Assembly (NCBI GenBank): GCA_943846615.1
Contig: OX044354.1
Location: 2,683,001-2,747,000 of the forward strand
DNA from: an uncultured Amylibacter sp.
GTDB taxonomy: Bacteria; Pseudomonadota; Alphaproteobacteria; Rhodobacterales; Rhodobacteraceae
DNA: 64,000 bases
Reading direction: 5' to 3'
In this document: positions 26,854-36,676 of the stretch, one piece after another
Position numbering within the stretch: the first letter of the stretch is position 1
Layout: each line of letters starts with the position of its first letter
The notes under the pieces: model-generated
The model's input: only the letters and a program-made list of their open reading frames with translations
Told to the model about the DNA's origin: nothing
Databases searched by the model: none
Program-made: the position numbers and the translations under genes

Positions 26854-27852
26854 ATGGCCGTAACGCTGAAAGATGTGGCCGAGCTGGCTGGCGTGTCACG
26901 TTCCGCGGTGTCGCGTACCTATACCGAAGGGGCGTCTGTTTCTTCTAAAACCCGAGAAAAGGTGATGCGTGCCGCGTCTGAATTGGGGTATAGCCCGAAT
27001 GCGCTGGCATCTTCATTGACAACGGGGCGCACCAAGATGATTGGTTTGGTGTCAAACAACTTTCACAACCCGATATTCCTTGAAGTTTTTGATCTGTTTA
27101 CCCGTGGACTACAGGAACGCGGATTGCGCCCGTTGTTGGTGAACCTAACGGATGAAACCGATCCCCAAGCGTCTGTGCAAATGTTACGACAATATTCCGT
27201 CGATGGTGTGATCGTAGCATCATCCACCTTGCCACCTGGTTTTGCGCGTGCGTTTCGTGATGCGGGTATGCCAGTCGTGCATTCATTTGGGCGGCACTCT
27301 ACCGATCCCGCGGTGGATATTTTGGGCATCGATAACATCGCGGCGGGGCGCCTTGCTGCACGGACAATGATCGAACGCGGCTATTCTGATATCGCATTTC
27401 TGGGCGGGCCTGCAACGGCGACATCGACATTGGACCGCGAGAAAGGTTTTGTCACCGAAGTTGCCGCAAATAAGGGCGTGTCATGCACCACAAGTTTCGC
27501 GGATGCCTATTCATTCGAGGCAGGACGCGCCGAAATGCAACGCCTCTTGAATGGTCAGCCAGCACAGGCATATTTTTGCGGGGATGATGTTTTATCAATC
27601 GGGGCGTTGTCTGCATTGCAATCTGCGGGTTTACGGGTGCCTGATGATGTTGGGTTGATTGGCCTGAATGATATGACGATGGCTAGTTGGGCCAATATAA
27701 ATTTGACCACGATCAACAATCCATTGTTTGAAATTATTTCCGCATCAATTGATCGTGTATCGGCGTTGGTTAAAGACAATTCAATCGCGCCACAGGCCCA
27801 TTTGTTCGATTGCCATGTGGTTGAACGCGGGACATTACGCCCCGCGCCATAA
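26854..27852 (+). CDS. LacI family transcriptional regulator, probable inositol repressor
   Basis: The N-terminal helix-turn-helix TLKDVAELAGVSRSAVSRTY is followed by the hinge NALASSLTTGRT and a periplasmic-binding-like effector domain (GLVSNNFHNPIF, YFCGDDVLSIGALSAL, GLIGLNDM). The ATG at 26854 follows AGGAGGG. Two identical palindromic sites of LacI type flank the locus at 23487 and 31039, and no other LacI gene is visible, so it likely represses both the importer and the catabolic genes until an inositol-derived effector is bound. Confidence 0.88.
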   Translation: MAVTLKDVAELAGVSRSAVSRTYTEGASVSSKTREKVMRAASELGYSPNALASSLTTGRTKMIGLVSNNFHNPIFLEVFDLFTRGLQERGLRPLLVNLTDETDPQASVQMLRQYSVDGVIVASSTLPPGFARAFRDAGMPVVHSFGRHSTDPAVDILGIDNIAAGRLAARTMIERGYSDIAFLGGPATATSTLDREKGFVTEVAANKGVSCTTSFADAYSFEAGRAEMQRLLNGQPAQAYFCGDDVLSIGALSALQSAGLRVPDDVGLIGLNDMTMASWANINLTTINNPLFEIISASIDRVSALVKDNSIAPQAHLFDCHVVERGTLRPAP

Positions 27853-27866
27853 ACAGGGCCCAAACC

Positions 27867-29000
27867 CTATTTGAACATCGGTGGACGTGCATCCATCCAT
27901 GCGCCATCTGCCTTAGCAGATTTCACGGCCGTATGCACCGCCGCCATGGAACGCACACCGGCCGCCGCATTTGGCAAACCATCGCGAACCTCGCCACGGA
28001 TCGCGTCCGCCAAATCACAATAGATGTTCGCAACTGCCAACGGGAAACCTTCTGGGTGGGCAATTGAGACGCGTGACAGGCGTTGTGCATCCTCGTGCAA
28101 CCCGCCTTCGCCTTTTTCAATGATCTGAGTGCGCCCGCCGACAGGGGTATAGATCAACTGGTTTGGTTGCTCAGACGTCCATTTCATGCCGCCGGTTTCA
28201 CCAAAAATTTGGATTTCAAACCCGTGCTGACGCCCAATCGCAACAGACGATGTCCACAAACGCCCAACAGTCCCTTTGCCCATGCGGAAATTGACCATTG
28301 CGTCATCTTCCAGCTCGCGGCTGGGAATAGTTGATGCGAAATCCGCCGACAAGGTTTCAACTTCGTCGTCGCAGATAAAGCTGGCCATATGCATCGCGTG
28401 AATGCCACAATCAGCAAACTGCCCCGATACACCCGCCATCGCAGGATCATAACGCCAACGCACACGCGGATTATCGGCGTCGGTCGCATCGCCGTGATGA
28501 CCGTGGCTGAATTCCGTCACGACCAATCGGATTTTGCCAACTTCGCCCGCACGCACCATGGCACGTGCCTGACGCACCATCGGGTAGGCGGAGTAGCAGT
28601 AGTTGACTGCGCAAATTTTCCCGGTCTTCTCGGCGATACGAACTATTTCTTCACCTTCTTCGACCGTCATCGTCATCGGCTTCTCGCACAAAACGTTGAA
28701 ACCTGCCTCTAGGAAGGATTTTGTGATTTCAAAATGCGTGGCATTCGGGGTGGCAACGGTGACAAGATCAACGCGATCATCACGTGATTTTTCACCGGTT
28801 AGCATCTCTTGCCAGTCACCATAGGAACGATCCGCTGCAATCCCTAAACGTTGACCATATTCGCGCCCGACATCTGCGCGATGATCCAATGCGCCCGCCG
28901 CCAACTCGAACAACCCATCGGCCTGTGCTCCCAAACGGTGTGCTGGGCCGATTTGGCTGCCTTCGCCGCCACCAATCATGCCCCATTTTAACTTGCTCAT
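27867..29000 (-). CDS. Gfo/Idh/MocA family oxidoreductase (IolG/IolW-like)
   Basis: The 377-residue protein has an N-terminal Rossmann start WGMIGGGEGSQIG and the family motif NVLCEKPMTM with the catalytic EKP lysine, then a beta-sheet domain with DCGIHAMHMASF. Family members oxidise or reduce inositols and other sugars with NAD(P). It is the last gene of a three-gene minus-strand unit reading from the iolD operator. It probably handles an inositol isomer or a ketoinositol, but which one is open. Confidence 0.82.
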   Translation of the reverse strand: MSKLKWGMIGGGEGSQIGPAHRLGAQADGLFELAAGALDHRADVGREYGQRLGIAADRSYGDWQEMLTGEKSRDDRVDLVTVATPNATHFEITKSFLEAGFNVLCEKPMTMTVEEGEEIVRIAEKTGKICAVNYCYSAYPMVRQARAMVRAGEVGKIRLVVTEFSHGHHGDATDADNPRVRWRYDPAMAGVSGQFADCGIHAMHMASFICDDEVETLSADFASTIPSRELEDDAMVNFRMGKGTVGRLWTSSVAIGRQHGFEIQIFGETGGMKWTSEQPNQLIYTPVGGRTQIIEKGEGGLHEDAQRLSRVSIAHPEGFPLAVANIYCDLADAIRGEVRDGLPNAAAGVRSMAAVHTAVKSAKADGAWMDARPPMFK

Positions 29001-29010
29001 GTGTGTCCCC

Positions 29011-29898
29011 TTAAAATCCGATGGATTGCAGATATGTGCGGTTTAACTTTGCATCATCAATCGGTGATGTATCACCAGATGGATCGCAATCTTGTTCAAC
29101 CGTACACCAACCGGTAAAATTGTTGTCCAACAACACCTGACGCACAGCAGGGAAATCAACATCCCCATCGCCAAGGTTACAGAAAATACCTTGACCACAA
29201 GCATCGTAAAAATTGGTGCGTTTTCTAACAACATCAGCCTTCACCTTGGGATCGATATCCTTGAAGTGCATGTAACTAATACGATCAATGTGGCGTTTCA
29301 TGAATGCAACGGGATCATAACCCGCATAGGAATGATGCCCCGTATCAAAGCAAATTTTCAAAATGCTTTCGTCAACCTCATCCAGTAAACGTTCCAGCTC
29401 AGGTTCGAAATCCATGAAACCCGCAGCATGGGCGTGGATGCCAACTGTCAAACCATATTTTTCGGTGCCCATACGCGCAACCGTAGCAATTCGATCACGA
29501 AACGCTGCCCATTCGGCATCATCCATTTGTTCCGCCTCATCCGCACGGCCCGCCGTTGGGGCGCGGCGCGGTGAAATACTGTCGATAATAACCAAATGCT
29601 TTGCGCCATGTGCCTTCAATGCTTCGCAGGTACGCACGGATGCGTCTAACACTTCGTCCCATTTGTCCGCGTCGTGGAAGGGGCGGAATATCACGCCACC
29701 AACGATTTCTTGGTTATGCTCGGCCAGTGCATCCGTCAGGATTGCGGGATCTTCGGGCATATACCCGATTGGACCCAGCTCAATACCCGTGAAACCTGCA
29801 CTTGCGTTTTCTTGCAAAACTTTACGCCATGTTGGGTTGCGCGGATCGTCTGCGAACTCTACACCCCACGAACATGGTGCGTTACCTATTTTAATCAT
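29011..29898 (-). CDS. iolE: Myo-inosose-2 dehydratase-like TIM-barrel protein
   Basis: IolE dehydrates 2-keto-myo-inositol to 3D-trihydroxycyclohexane-dione. The protein starts MIKIGNAPCSWGVEF, as IolE proteins do, and has the metal-binding positions of the xylose-isomerase-like barrel (ICFDTGHHSYAG, YMHFKDIDP, FTGWCTVEQD). Its 295 residues match the family. It lies between two Gfo/Idh/MocA genes on the minus strand. Confidence 0.87.
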   Translation of the reverse strand: MIKIGNAPCSWGVEFADDPRNPTWRKVLQENASAGFTGIELGPIGYMPEDPAILTDALAEHNQEIVGGVIFRPFHDADKWDEVLDASVRTCEALKAHGAKHLVIIDSISPRRAPTAGRADEAEQMDDAEWAAFRDRIATVARMGTEKYGLTVGIHAHAAGFMDFEPELERLLDEVDESILKICFDTGHHSYAGYDPVAFMKRHIDRISYMHFKDIDPKVKADVVRKRTNFYDACGQGIFCNLGDGDVDFPAVRQVLLDNNFTGWCTVEQDCDPSGDTSPIDDAKLNRTYLQSIGF

Positions 29899-29912
29899 GA
29901 TGCTACCTTTTC

Positions 29913-31016
29913 CTAATAGTCAGCAATTTGCACCCAAGCGTTCTTCTCACTTGAATCCAATGCAGCGTTTACAACTCTGTTGACCTCCATACCCTCGGCA
30001 AAGGTAGGCCAAATATTTCTCTTTTCATGGATTGCGCGCAGAAAATCATGCGCCTCAATAATAATCGTATCTTGATAACCTGTGCCATGCCCAGGGCCTT
30101 GGCAAAACGGTAGGTAATCAGGATGCGCAGGGCCGGTCAGAATCTTGCGAAAACCACGCTCTGCCTCTGGTCCTTCCATCGTGTAAAGGTGTAAGGCGTT
30201 TTGATCCTCTTGATCAAACTTGATCGATCCCTTGGTGCCATGAATTTCATAGGCATAGCCCATCTTGCGTCCCGTTGCGACACGGCTAAAAAACAAATGC
30301 CCCTGCGCACCGTTTTCAAAGCGACACATCATTTGCGCCTGATCATCGTTGGTAACCGTGCCATCAGGGCGCTCAGAATGAACTGTTTCTGCAATGGCGC
30401 TCAGCGATGCTATAGGTCCAATTAATGCGCGTGCGGCGTTGATCATATGAGGGGCCAAGTCGCCCATCGTCCCATTTGCCATTCCCTTCGTGCGCCATGT
30501 GGCGGGTAGGGCTGTATCCGCCAGAAAATCCTCAGTGTGTTCGCCGCGAAACCATGTGACATCGCCAATACGCCCCTCGGCGATTAATTGACGTGCGTAT
30601 TGCGATGCAGGGGTGCGGATGTAATTAAATCCAACCATATGGATGCACCCTGAACTTTCTGCCGCTGATAACATTTCGCGGCTGTCTTTCAGCGAGGCAC
30701 CCAATGGTTTTTCGCAAAATACAGGCTTCTTGGCAGCGAAAGCTGCCAATGCGATTTCACGGTGCGTTGATTGCGGCGATGCAATGATAACTGCGTCGAC
30801 ATCTGGATCGTCTACCAGTTCGCGCCAGTCGGTGGTTGCACGTGCAAAACCAAACTTGGAACGATACCGTTCAGCGCTGTCTGGCGTCGTTGCACAGACC
30901 ATTTCCAAAACGGGACGCAACGGTGTTTCAAACAACGCACCAACAGACGCATAGGCGGCTGCATGAGCCTTGCCCATATAGCCACCACCAATGATTCCGA
31001 TTTTTATATTGGTCAT
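29913..31016 (-). CDS. Gfo/Idh/MocA family oxidoreductase
   Basis: The ATG at 31016 is chosen because GGAGAG lies 6 bases upstream; the longer frame would cross the operator. The sequence begins IKIGIIGGGYMGKAHAAAY and contains PVFCEKPLGASL and GDLAPHMINAARALIG. It is the first gene behind the palindromic operator on the minus strand. It is one of three such dehydrogenases in the locus and may act on scyllo- or chiro-inositol or on an inosose. Confidence 0.82.
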   Translation of the reverse strand: MTNIKIGIIGGGYMGKAHAAAYASVGALFETPLRPVLEMVCATTPDSAERYRSKFGFARATTDWRELVDDPDVDAVIIASPQSTHREIALAAFAAKKPVFCEKPLGASLKDSREMLSAAESSGCIHMVGFNYIRTPASQYARQLIAEGRIGDVTWFRGEHTEDFLADTALPATWRTKGMANGTMGDLAPHMINAARALIGPIASLSAIAETVHSERPDGTVTNDDQAQMMCRFENGAQGHLFFSRVATGRKMGYAYEIHGTKGSIKFDQEDQNALHLYTMEGPEAERGFRKILTGPAHPDYLPFCQGPGHGTGYQDTIIIEAHDFLRAIHEKRNIWPTFAEGMEVNRVVNAALDSSEKNAWVQIADY

Positions 31017-31038
31017 CTTTCGCTCTCCGTAAAACACT

Positions 31039-31056
31039 ATTGCAACCGGTTGCAAT
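31039..31056. promoter_or_regulatory. LacI-type operator between the divergent inositol units
   Basis: ATTGCAACCGGTTGCAAT is a perfect 18-bp palindrome containing the whole 14-bp site found upstream of the importer. It lies 23 bases before the minus-strand dehydrogenase and 78 bases before iolD, where one bound repressor could control both directions. Confidence 0.8.
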
Positions 31057-31133
31057 TTATGTAACCTTGTTTGTGCGCAGTGGTCAATACCCATTAAGAT
31101 GCGTGGAAGAATTTATGACATTTGGAGAGCATC

Positions 31134-33005
31134 TTGCCTGACCAGAAACACACAATCAAACTGACAGTCGCGCAGGCGATTATTCGTTACTTAACAGCGC
31201 AGTTTATCGAAATAGACGGCGAAAAAATCCGTGTTTGTGGTGGTGGCTTTGGCATCTTTGGCCACGGCAACGTAACCTGCCTAGGCGAAGCATTATACGC
31301 CAATCAAGAGGCTCTTCCGCTATATCGTGGTCAAAACGAACAAGGCATGGGATTCGCCGCCGCCGCATACGCAAAGGCGCATTTGCGCCGCCGTTTTATG
31401 TTTTGTACTGCCTCTGCAGGGCCGGGTACAGCGAACTTGTTAACCAGCGCGGCATTGGCCCATGCGAACCGGCTACCCGTTTTGATGCTGTGTGGTGATA
31501 CCTTCAGTACCCGCTTGCCCGATCCGGTGTTGCAGCAACTGGAACATTTCGGCGATCCAACATTCGGTGTGAATGACGCGTTCAAGGCCGTCAGTCGTTA
31601 TTGGGATCGCATCACACACCCTGCGCAAATCATCCAATCACTGCCGGCTGCATTGGCCACAATGTTGGACCCTGCGGATTGCGGACCTGCGTTTATCGGA
31701 TTGCCACAGGATGTTCAGGGTTGGACATATGATTACCCTGTCGAGTTTTTCGCTAACCGCGTGCATCGCATTCGCCGTCAAGCACCGGACCATGCTGAAA
31801 TTGAGGATGCCGTCGACCTACTGAAATCGGCAAAACGCCCGATGATTATTGCGGGCGGTGGCGTTCAGTATTCAGGTGCGATTTCTGAATTGACTGATTT
31901 TGCAGAAACACATCGAATCCCAGTGGTGGAAACCATCGCTGGTCGCGCGAATATGGTCGCGACACATGATCTGAACATTGGCCCATTGGGCGTTACGGGT
32001 TCTGATAGTGCTAATACGATCGCCGAACAGGCCGACGTCATTTTGGCCGTAGGTACGCGATTACAAGATTTCACGACCGGGTCGTGGTCGGCCTTTTCGA
32101 AGACCGCCAAAATCATAGGATTAAACGCCGCCCGTCATGACGCGGCCAAACATATGTCCGCGACGATTGTTGGGGACGCTAAGGTCAGTTTGCGAATTCT
32201 ACAAGACGCCTTGTCGGGGTATCAATCTCCATCTGATTGGACCGCGAATGCGCAAAACGAACGTGTGAAATGGGATGATTATGTCGCCAAGAATACCGCC
32301 ATCGGAAACGGCCCCGCATCCTATGCACAGGCCATCGGTGTCGTGAACGACAACTGTTCCCCACGTGATCGCATTGTCGCGGCGGCGGGTGGATTACCTG
32401 CCGAAGTTACTGCGAACTGGCGTACCTTGGACATCGGCACCGTTGACGTTGAATTCGGCTTCTCCTGCATGGGCTATGAAATCGCAGGCGGATGGGGTGC
32501 ACGTATAGCACAGGCTGAAAATGAGCCCGATCAAGACACCATCGTTTTCACTGGTGATGGATCATATCTCTTGATGAACTCTGACCTCTACTCTTCTGTT
32601 TTAACACAGAAAAAATTAATCGTGATGTTGTTGGATAACGGGGGCTTTGCTGTAATCAATAAGCTGCAGAACAATACTGGAAACGAGAGCTTTAATAACC
32701 TGATTGCAGACACGCCAACCGCCACAAATCAAGTGGGCGTTGATTTTGAAGCACACGCAAAATCAATGGGCGCAATGGCGGAAACAGTAACGAACCCTGC
32801 TGATCTGGCGGATGCCTTCGCACGAGCTAAGGCCGCGGATAACAGCTACGTTATCGTGATGAAAGTCGACCCATATGACGGCTGGACGACCGAAGGCCAC
32901 ACATGGTGGGAGGTCGGCACACCCCATATTTCCGATAGCGAACGTGTAACCCAAGCACACATTGATTGGGAAGCGACGCGCAAGCGTCAGCGCAAAGGTG
33001 TTTAA
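31134..33005 (+). CDS. iolD: 3D-(3,5/4)-trihydroxycyclohexane-1,2-dione hydrolase
   Basis: IolD opens the inositol ring to give 5-deoxy-glucuronate, using thiamine diphosphate. The 623-residue protein has the N-terminal segment with GHGNVTCLGEAL, a central ThDP-enzyme domain and the cofactor motif TGDGSYLLMNSD near residue 475. The TTG at 31134 is preferred over an earlier TTG because GGAGAG lies 4-6 bases in front. It is the first gene of the plus-strand catabolic operon. Confidence 0.92.
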   Translation: MPDQKHTIKLTVAQAIIRYLTAQFIEIDGEKIRVCGGGFGIFGHGNVTCLGEALYANQEALPLYRGQNEQGMGFAAAAYAKAHLRRRFMFCTASAGPGTANLLTSAALAHANRLPVLMLCGDTFSTRLPDPVLQQLEHFGDPTFGVNDAFKAVSRYWDRITHPAQIIQSLPAALATMLDPADCGPAFIGLPQDVQGWTYDYPVEFFANRVHRIRRQAPDHAEIEDAVDLLKSAKRPMIIAGGGVQYSGAISELTDFAETHRIPVVETIAGRANMVATHDLNIGPLGVTGSDSANTIAEQADVILAVGTRLQDFTTGSWSAFSKTAKIIGLNAARHDAAKHMSATIVGDAKVSLRILQDALSGYQSPSDWTANAQNERVKWDDYVAKNTAIGNGPASYAQAIGVVNDNCSPRDRIVAAAGGLPAEVTANWRTLDIGTVDVEFGFSCMGYEIAGGWGARIAQAENEPDQDTIVFTGDGSYLLMNSDLYSSVLTQKKLIVMLLDNGGFAVINKLQNNTGNESFNNLIADTPTATNQVGVDFEAHAKSMGAMAETVTNPADLADAFARAKAADNSYVIVMKVDPYDGWTTEGHTWWEVGTPHISDSERVTQAHIDWEATRKRQRKGV

Positions 33006-33989
33006 ATGACCGCGTTGATGGATGGAATTAAGACAAACAACTTCGTCGTGATTGGACGTGCGGGCATGGATATGTATCCCGATCCGCCCGGTACGGCGAC
33101 AGAGGATGCGGAAACGATGACGGCCGCTTTGGGTGGGTCCTCTGCGAATATCGCGGCTGGTATTTGTAAGCTGGGCGGACGAGCCGCCTTGGTGACGCGG
33201 GTATCGGACGACAGTGTCGGGAGATTCTGTGTGAAGCAGCTGAACAAATACGGAGTTGATGCGACGCATGTTACGCCCGTTGGTGGCGAGTTTCGTAATT
33301 CGCTGGCCGTTTATGAAACGCGTGTGCAGGATCATCAAACGGTCATCTATCGCAACGGTGCTGCTGATTTTCAAATGGACGAATCCGACGTCAACGCCGT
33401 TGACTACGCGGCATATGGTGCACTGATTACTGCTGGAACGGTCTTCGCAGCTGAACCATCACGTACAGCAACATTCCACGCTTTTGATTTGGCTCGCGCC
33501 GCTGGATTGCCGATTGTTTTTGACGTGGACTACAGACCCTATTCATGGCCATCACCACAGGTTGCCTCTGATGTGTTGAGTGCGGCTGCTGAAAAGTCGG
33601 ACATGATTGTCGGCAATGACGAAGAGTTTGGTTTTATGGCGGGTGGAATTGATAAGGGGTTGGATAAAGCCCGTGAATTATCCCAAACCACCGCCGCCTT
33701 GGTAGTTTATAAAATGGGCCACCTTGGCGCGATTACATTCGCGGATGGACAAGAAATTCGCACAGGCATTTACCCTGTCGAGGCCTTAAAACCCACAGGC
33801 GCAGGGGACAGTTTCATGGCTGGTTTCGTCACATCAATTGCGAACGGGCATGATCTAAAAACATCATTACTTCGCGGTTCAGCCTGCGCATCCATTACTG
33901 TATCTCGGCCAGGCTGCGCGCCTGCAATGGCCGATACGCCAACACTTGAACAATTTTTGGCCGATCATACCGGCCCAACAAACGCTTAG
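33006..33989 (+). CDS. iolC: 5-dehydro-2-deoxygluconokinase
   Basis: IolC phosphorylates 2-deoxy-5-keto-gluconate at the 6 position. The protein is a PfkB-family kinase with GGSSANIAAGICKLGG near residue 43 and the catalytic anion-hole motif LKPTGAGDSFMAGF near 260. The ATG directly follows the iolD stop codon, with no gap, so translation is probably coupled. Confidence 0.9.
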   Translation: MTALMDGIKTNNFVVIGRAGMDMYPDPPGTATEDAETMTAALGGSSANIAAGICKLGGRAALVTRVSDDSVGRFCVKQLNKYGVDATHVTPVGGEFRNSLAVYETRVQDHQTVIYRNGAADFQMDESDVNAVDYAAYGALITAGTVFAAEPSRTATFHAFDLARAAGLPIVFDVDYRPYSWPSPQVASDVLSAAAEKSDMIVGNDEEFGFMAGGIDKGLDKARELSQTTAALVVYKMGHLGAITFADGQEIRTGIYPVEALKPTGAGDSFMAGFVTSIANGHDLKTSLLRGSACASITVSRPGCAPAMADTPTLEQFLADHTGPTNA

Positions 33990-33998
33990 GGGACGACC

Positions 33999-34841
33999 AT
34001 GCATATTGCGCCATTTGATAACCAAAACAATCCTATCGTTGATATTGATGACACAACGGTTCCATTAAACTATTTCAACATCGTCAAATTGGTCAAAGGC
34101 CAAGCGTTTGAGTATGCAGTGCCAGGTTATGAAACCTGCATTGTGCCTGCAACAGGCACTGTTGATGTTGACATTGAGGGTTTCAAATGCGCGGGCCTTG
34201 GGCAACGTAGCGAAGATGTTTGGGACGGCGAGCCTGAGGGCGTATATGTCCCAACCGCCGCCCGCGCAACAATGGTTTGCACCAGCGACACCGCAGAGGT
34301 ATTCGTTGCTGGCGCGCGTTACGACAAAGTTCTGGATGCCTTTGCTGTGCGTTCCGATGAATTGGACAAGGTACAATACGGCTCCGACGAAACCAAAACA
34401 CATCGCAAAATCAAACACATTCTTGGCACCAAGTATCACGACAAAGTTGGGCGTTTATTAGTGTCCGAATTGTTCACAGTAGGCGAGGGCGGTTGGTCTG
34501 GCTTTCCAAGCCATAAACACGACACAGATCGCCTGCCAATCGAAACGCGCCACGACGAAACCTACAACTTTCGTTTTAAACCAAACCACGGATCTGGCGT
34601 GCAGATGCTGCAACGCGAAGACGGCAAAGCGGGTGATGCCTATCATTTGGTCGACGGATCAACGATCTGTTTGGATTCTGGATATCATCCATGCGCGGTT
34701 TTACCTGGCTATCAAATGTATTATTTCACGATCCTTGGCGGCTTGTCACAGCGATCGCTGGTGCAATATTTCCAACCCAGCCATGCCGACCAACTGGAAA
34801 CAATTCCGGGCATCAAAGATATGATCGCGAAGTTTAAATAA
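33999..34841 (+). CDS. iolB: 5-deoxy-glucuronate isomerase
   Basis: IolB converts 5-deoxy-glucuronate to 2-deoxy-5-keto-gluconate. The bicupin protein of 280 residues has the metal motif PSHKHDTDR and later GYHPCAVLPGYQMYYF, both typical of the family. GGGGACGA precedes the ATG. Its last base overlaps the aldolase start. Confidence 0.92.
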   Translation: MHIAPFDNQNNPIVDIDDTTVPLNYFNIVKLVKGQAFEYAVPGYETCIVPATGTVDVDIEGFKCAGLGQRSEDVWDGEPEGVYVPTAARATMVCTSDTAEVFVAGARYDKVLDAFAVRSDELDKVQYGSDETKTHRKIKHILGTKYHDKVGRLLVSELFTVGEGGWSGFPSHKHDTDRLPIETRHDETYNFRFKPNHGSGVQMLQREDGKAGDAYHLVDGSTICLDSGYHPCAVLPGYQMYYFTILGGLSQRSLVQYFQPSHADQLETIPGIKDMIAKFK

Positions 34842-35668
34842 TGCCACTTGTGAACCTTGCAGACGTTCTGCAGCCTGCGCTGAAAAACAACTACGCTGTG
34901 GCGGGGTTAGTAACCCTCGGTTGGGAAGACATGCGGGCATTTGTGGCCGCGGCAGAGGCCGAAGATTGTCCTGTGATCTTACAGGCAGGGCCGGGTTGCC
35001 GCGAGCATACGCCCTTGCCAATCTTAGGAAAAATGTTCCGCCATCTCGCTGAGAACGCGTCCGTTCCCGTAGTGGCACATTTGGATCACGGATATACATA
35101 TGATGAATGTTCAATGGCATTGGACAGCGGATTCACATCACTGATGTATGATGGGTCACGAAAAACATTGGCAGAAAATATAAGCGAAACCAAACGGATA
35201 GTCGATATAGCGCATGCGGCGGGTATTTCATGCGAAGGCGAAATCGGGTTCGTTGGATATTCAAACGGCGAACAATCCTTGGGCACGGATCCCGCAGAGG
35301 CCGCACTTTTCGCGCGTGACACAAATGTCGATGCCATGGCGATCTCAGCGGGCAACGTCCACCTGCAAGAAAACAAAGAAGGAGGCTTGGACGAGGAACG
35401 CATTTCTGCGATCCAAATGGCAACAAACGTGCCTTTGGTGATCCATGGCGGTTCGGGCGTTCCCGTCGAACAACGCACGCGCATGGCGCAGACGACGAAC
35501 ATTTGTAAATTCAATATTGGCACTGAATTGCGCATGGCATTTGGCGCGGCGATGCGCACGGCGGTAAACGCTGATGCGGACAGGTTTGATCGGGTCACAA
35601 TCCTGAAAGAAACGCATGATCCAGTAATGTCAGCAGCGCGCCGCGTTCTGTCGGCTTTGAAAGGTTAG
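34841..35668 (+). CDS. iolJ: Class II aldolase, IolJ-like
   Basis: The 275-residue protein belongs to the fructose-bisphosphate aldolase class II family: AHLDHGYTYDEC carries zinc ligands, ISCEGEIGFVG and VIHGGSGVP the later metal and phosphate sites. In inositol catabolism the IolJ member splits 6-phospho-5-dehydro-2-deoxygluconate into dihydroxyacetone phosphate and malonate semialdehyde. The assignment rests on its place between iolB and iolG. Another ketose phosphate substrate is possible. Confidence 0.82.
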   Translation: MPLVNLADVLQPALKNNYAVAGLVTLGWEDMRAFVAAAEAEDCPVILQAGPGCREHTPLPILGKMFRHLAENASVPVVAHLDHGYTYDECSMALDSGFTSLMYDGSRKTLAENISETKRIVDIAHAAGISCEGEIGFVGYSNGEQSLGTDPAEAALFARDTNVDAMAISAGNVHLQENKEGGLDEERISAIQMATNVPLVIHGGSGVPVEQRTRMAQTTNICKFNIGTELRMAFGAAMRTAVNADADRFDRVTILKETHDPVMSAARRVLSALKG

Positions 35669-35671
35669 ATT

Positions 35672-36676
35672 ATGTTGAATATCGGATTACTGGGATGTGG
35701 TCGTATCGGCCAAGTGCACGGTAAAACTTTGCGTGGAATGACAACTGCACGCGCTGCGGCGGTTTCTGATTTCATGCCAGAGGCTGCGGATGCTCTGGCC
35801 GCAGAACTGGGCGCAGAGGTGAAAACCAGCGAACAGATTTTGGCGGATCCGAACATCGACGCGGTTGTCATAGGCACACCAACAACAACGCATTACGATT
35901 TAATTCACGAGGCCGCCGCAAACGGCAAGGCAATTTTTTGCGAAAAGCCTGTCGATCTGTCGGTCGATCGTATTCGCGAATGTTTGGCGGCGGTAGATGC
36001 CGCAGGCGTTCCATTCATGACGGCGTTTAATCGTCGGTTCGATCCAAATTTTGCCCATCTACAACAACAAATCGCGGACCAAGTTATTGGTAACGTCGAA
36101 ATTGTGACTATCCTGTCACGCGATCCTGCACCACCACCTATCGGGTATATCAAAACATCTGGTGGAATTTTCCGTGATATGATGATCCATGATCTGGATA
36201 TGGCGCGGTTCCTGTTAGGCGAGGAGCCCGTTGAATTAACCGCCGCCGCATCGTGTTTGGTAAATGATGAAATCGGGCAGGCGGGTGATTTTGATACGGC
36301 TGTAGTGACGCTGAAAACCGCCAGCGGTAAATTGTGCCAGATCAGCAATTCACGCCGTGCCACATACGGATATGATCAGCGGATTGAGGTACATGGTTCC
36401 AAAGGGATGTTGCGTGCAGACAATATGTTGGAAAACACTGTGGAATTGTCAAATGGTGCGGGTTTCAGAACCGCGCCGACTCAACCATTTTTCCTTGAAC
36501 GCTATGCCGCAGCATATCGCGCCGAAATGGAACATTTTGTAAATGTAATCAATACTGGCGCAACAATGACGCCATCAGGTTTGGATGGTCTAAAGGCGCA
36601 ATTGTTGGCAGATACTGCGGATGCGGCGGCCCGAGACGGACAGCCGCGCCAATTGGACGATCTTTTGGCGAACTAG
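35672..36676 (+). CDS. iolG: Inositol 2-dehydrogenase
   Basis: IolG oxidises myo-inositol to 2-keto-myo-inositol with NAD, the first step of the pathway. The 334-residue Gfo/Idh/MocA protein starts [18 protein letters not shown] and has [10 protein letters not shown] and [16 protein letters not shown], the last containing the catalytic aspartate-histidine pattern of inositol dehydrogenases. It is the best IolG candidate of the three paralogues. It ends the operon and overlaps the convergent acyl-CoA dehydrogenase by 4 bases. Confidence 0.88.
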   Translation: MLNIGLLGCGRIGQVHGKTLRGMTTARAAAVSDFMPEAADALAAELGAEVKTSEQILADPNIDAVVIGTPTTTHYDLIHEAAANGKAIFCEKPVDLSVDRIRECLAAVDAAGVPFMTAFNRRFDPNFAHLQQQIADQVIGNVEIVTILSRDPAPPPIGYIKTSGGIFRDMMIHDLDMARFLLGEEPVELTAAASCLVNDEIGQAGDFDTAVVTLKTASGKLCQISNSRRATYGYDQRIEVHGSKGMLRADNMLENTVELSNGAGFRTAPTQPFFLERYAAAYRAEMEHFVNVINTGATMTPSGLDGLKAQLLADTADAAARDGQPRQLDDLLAN

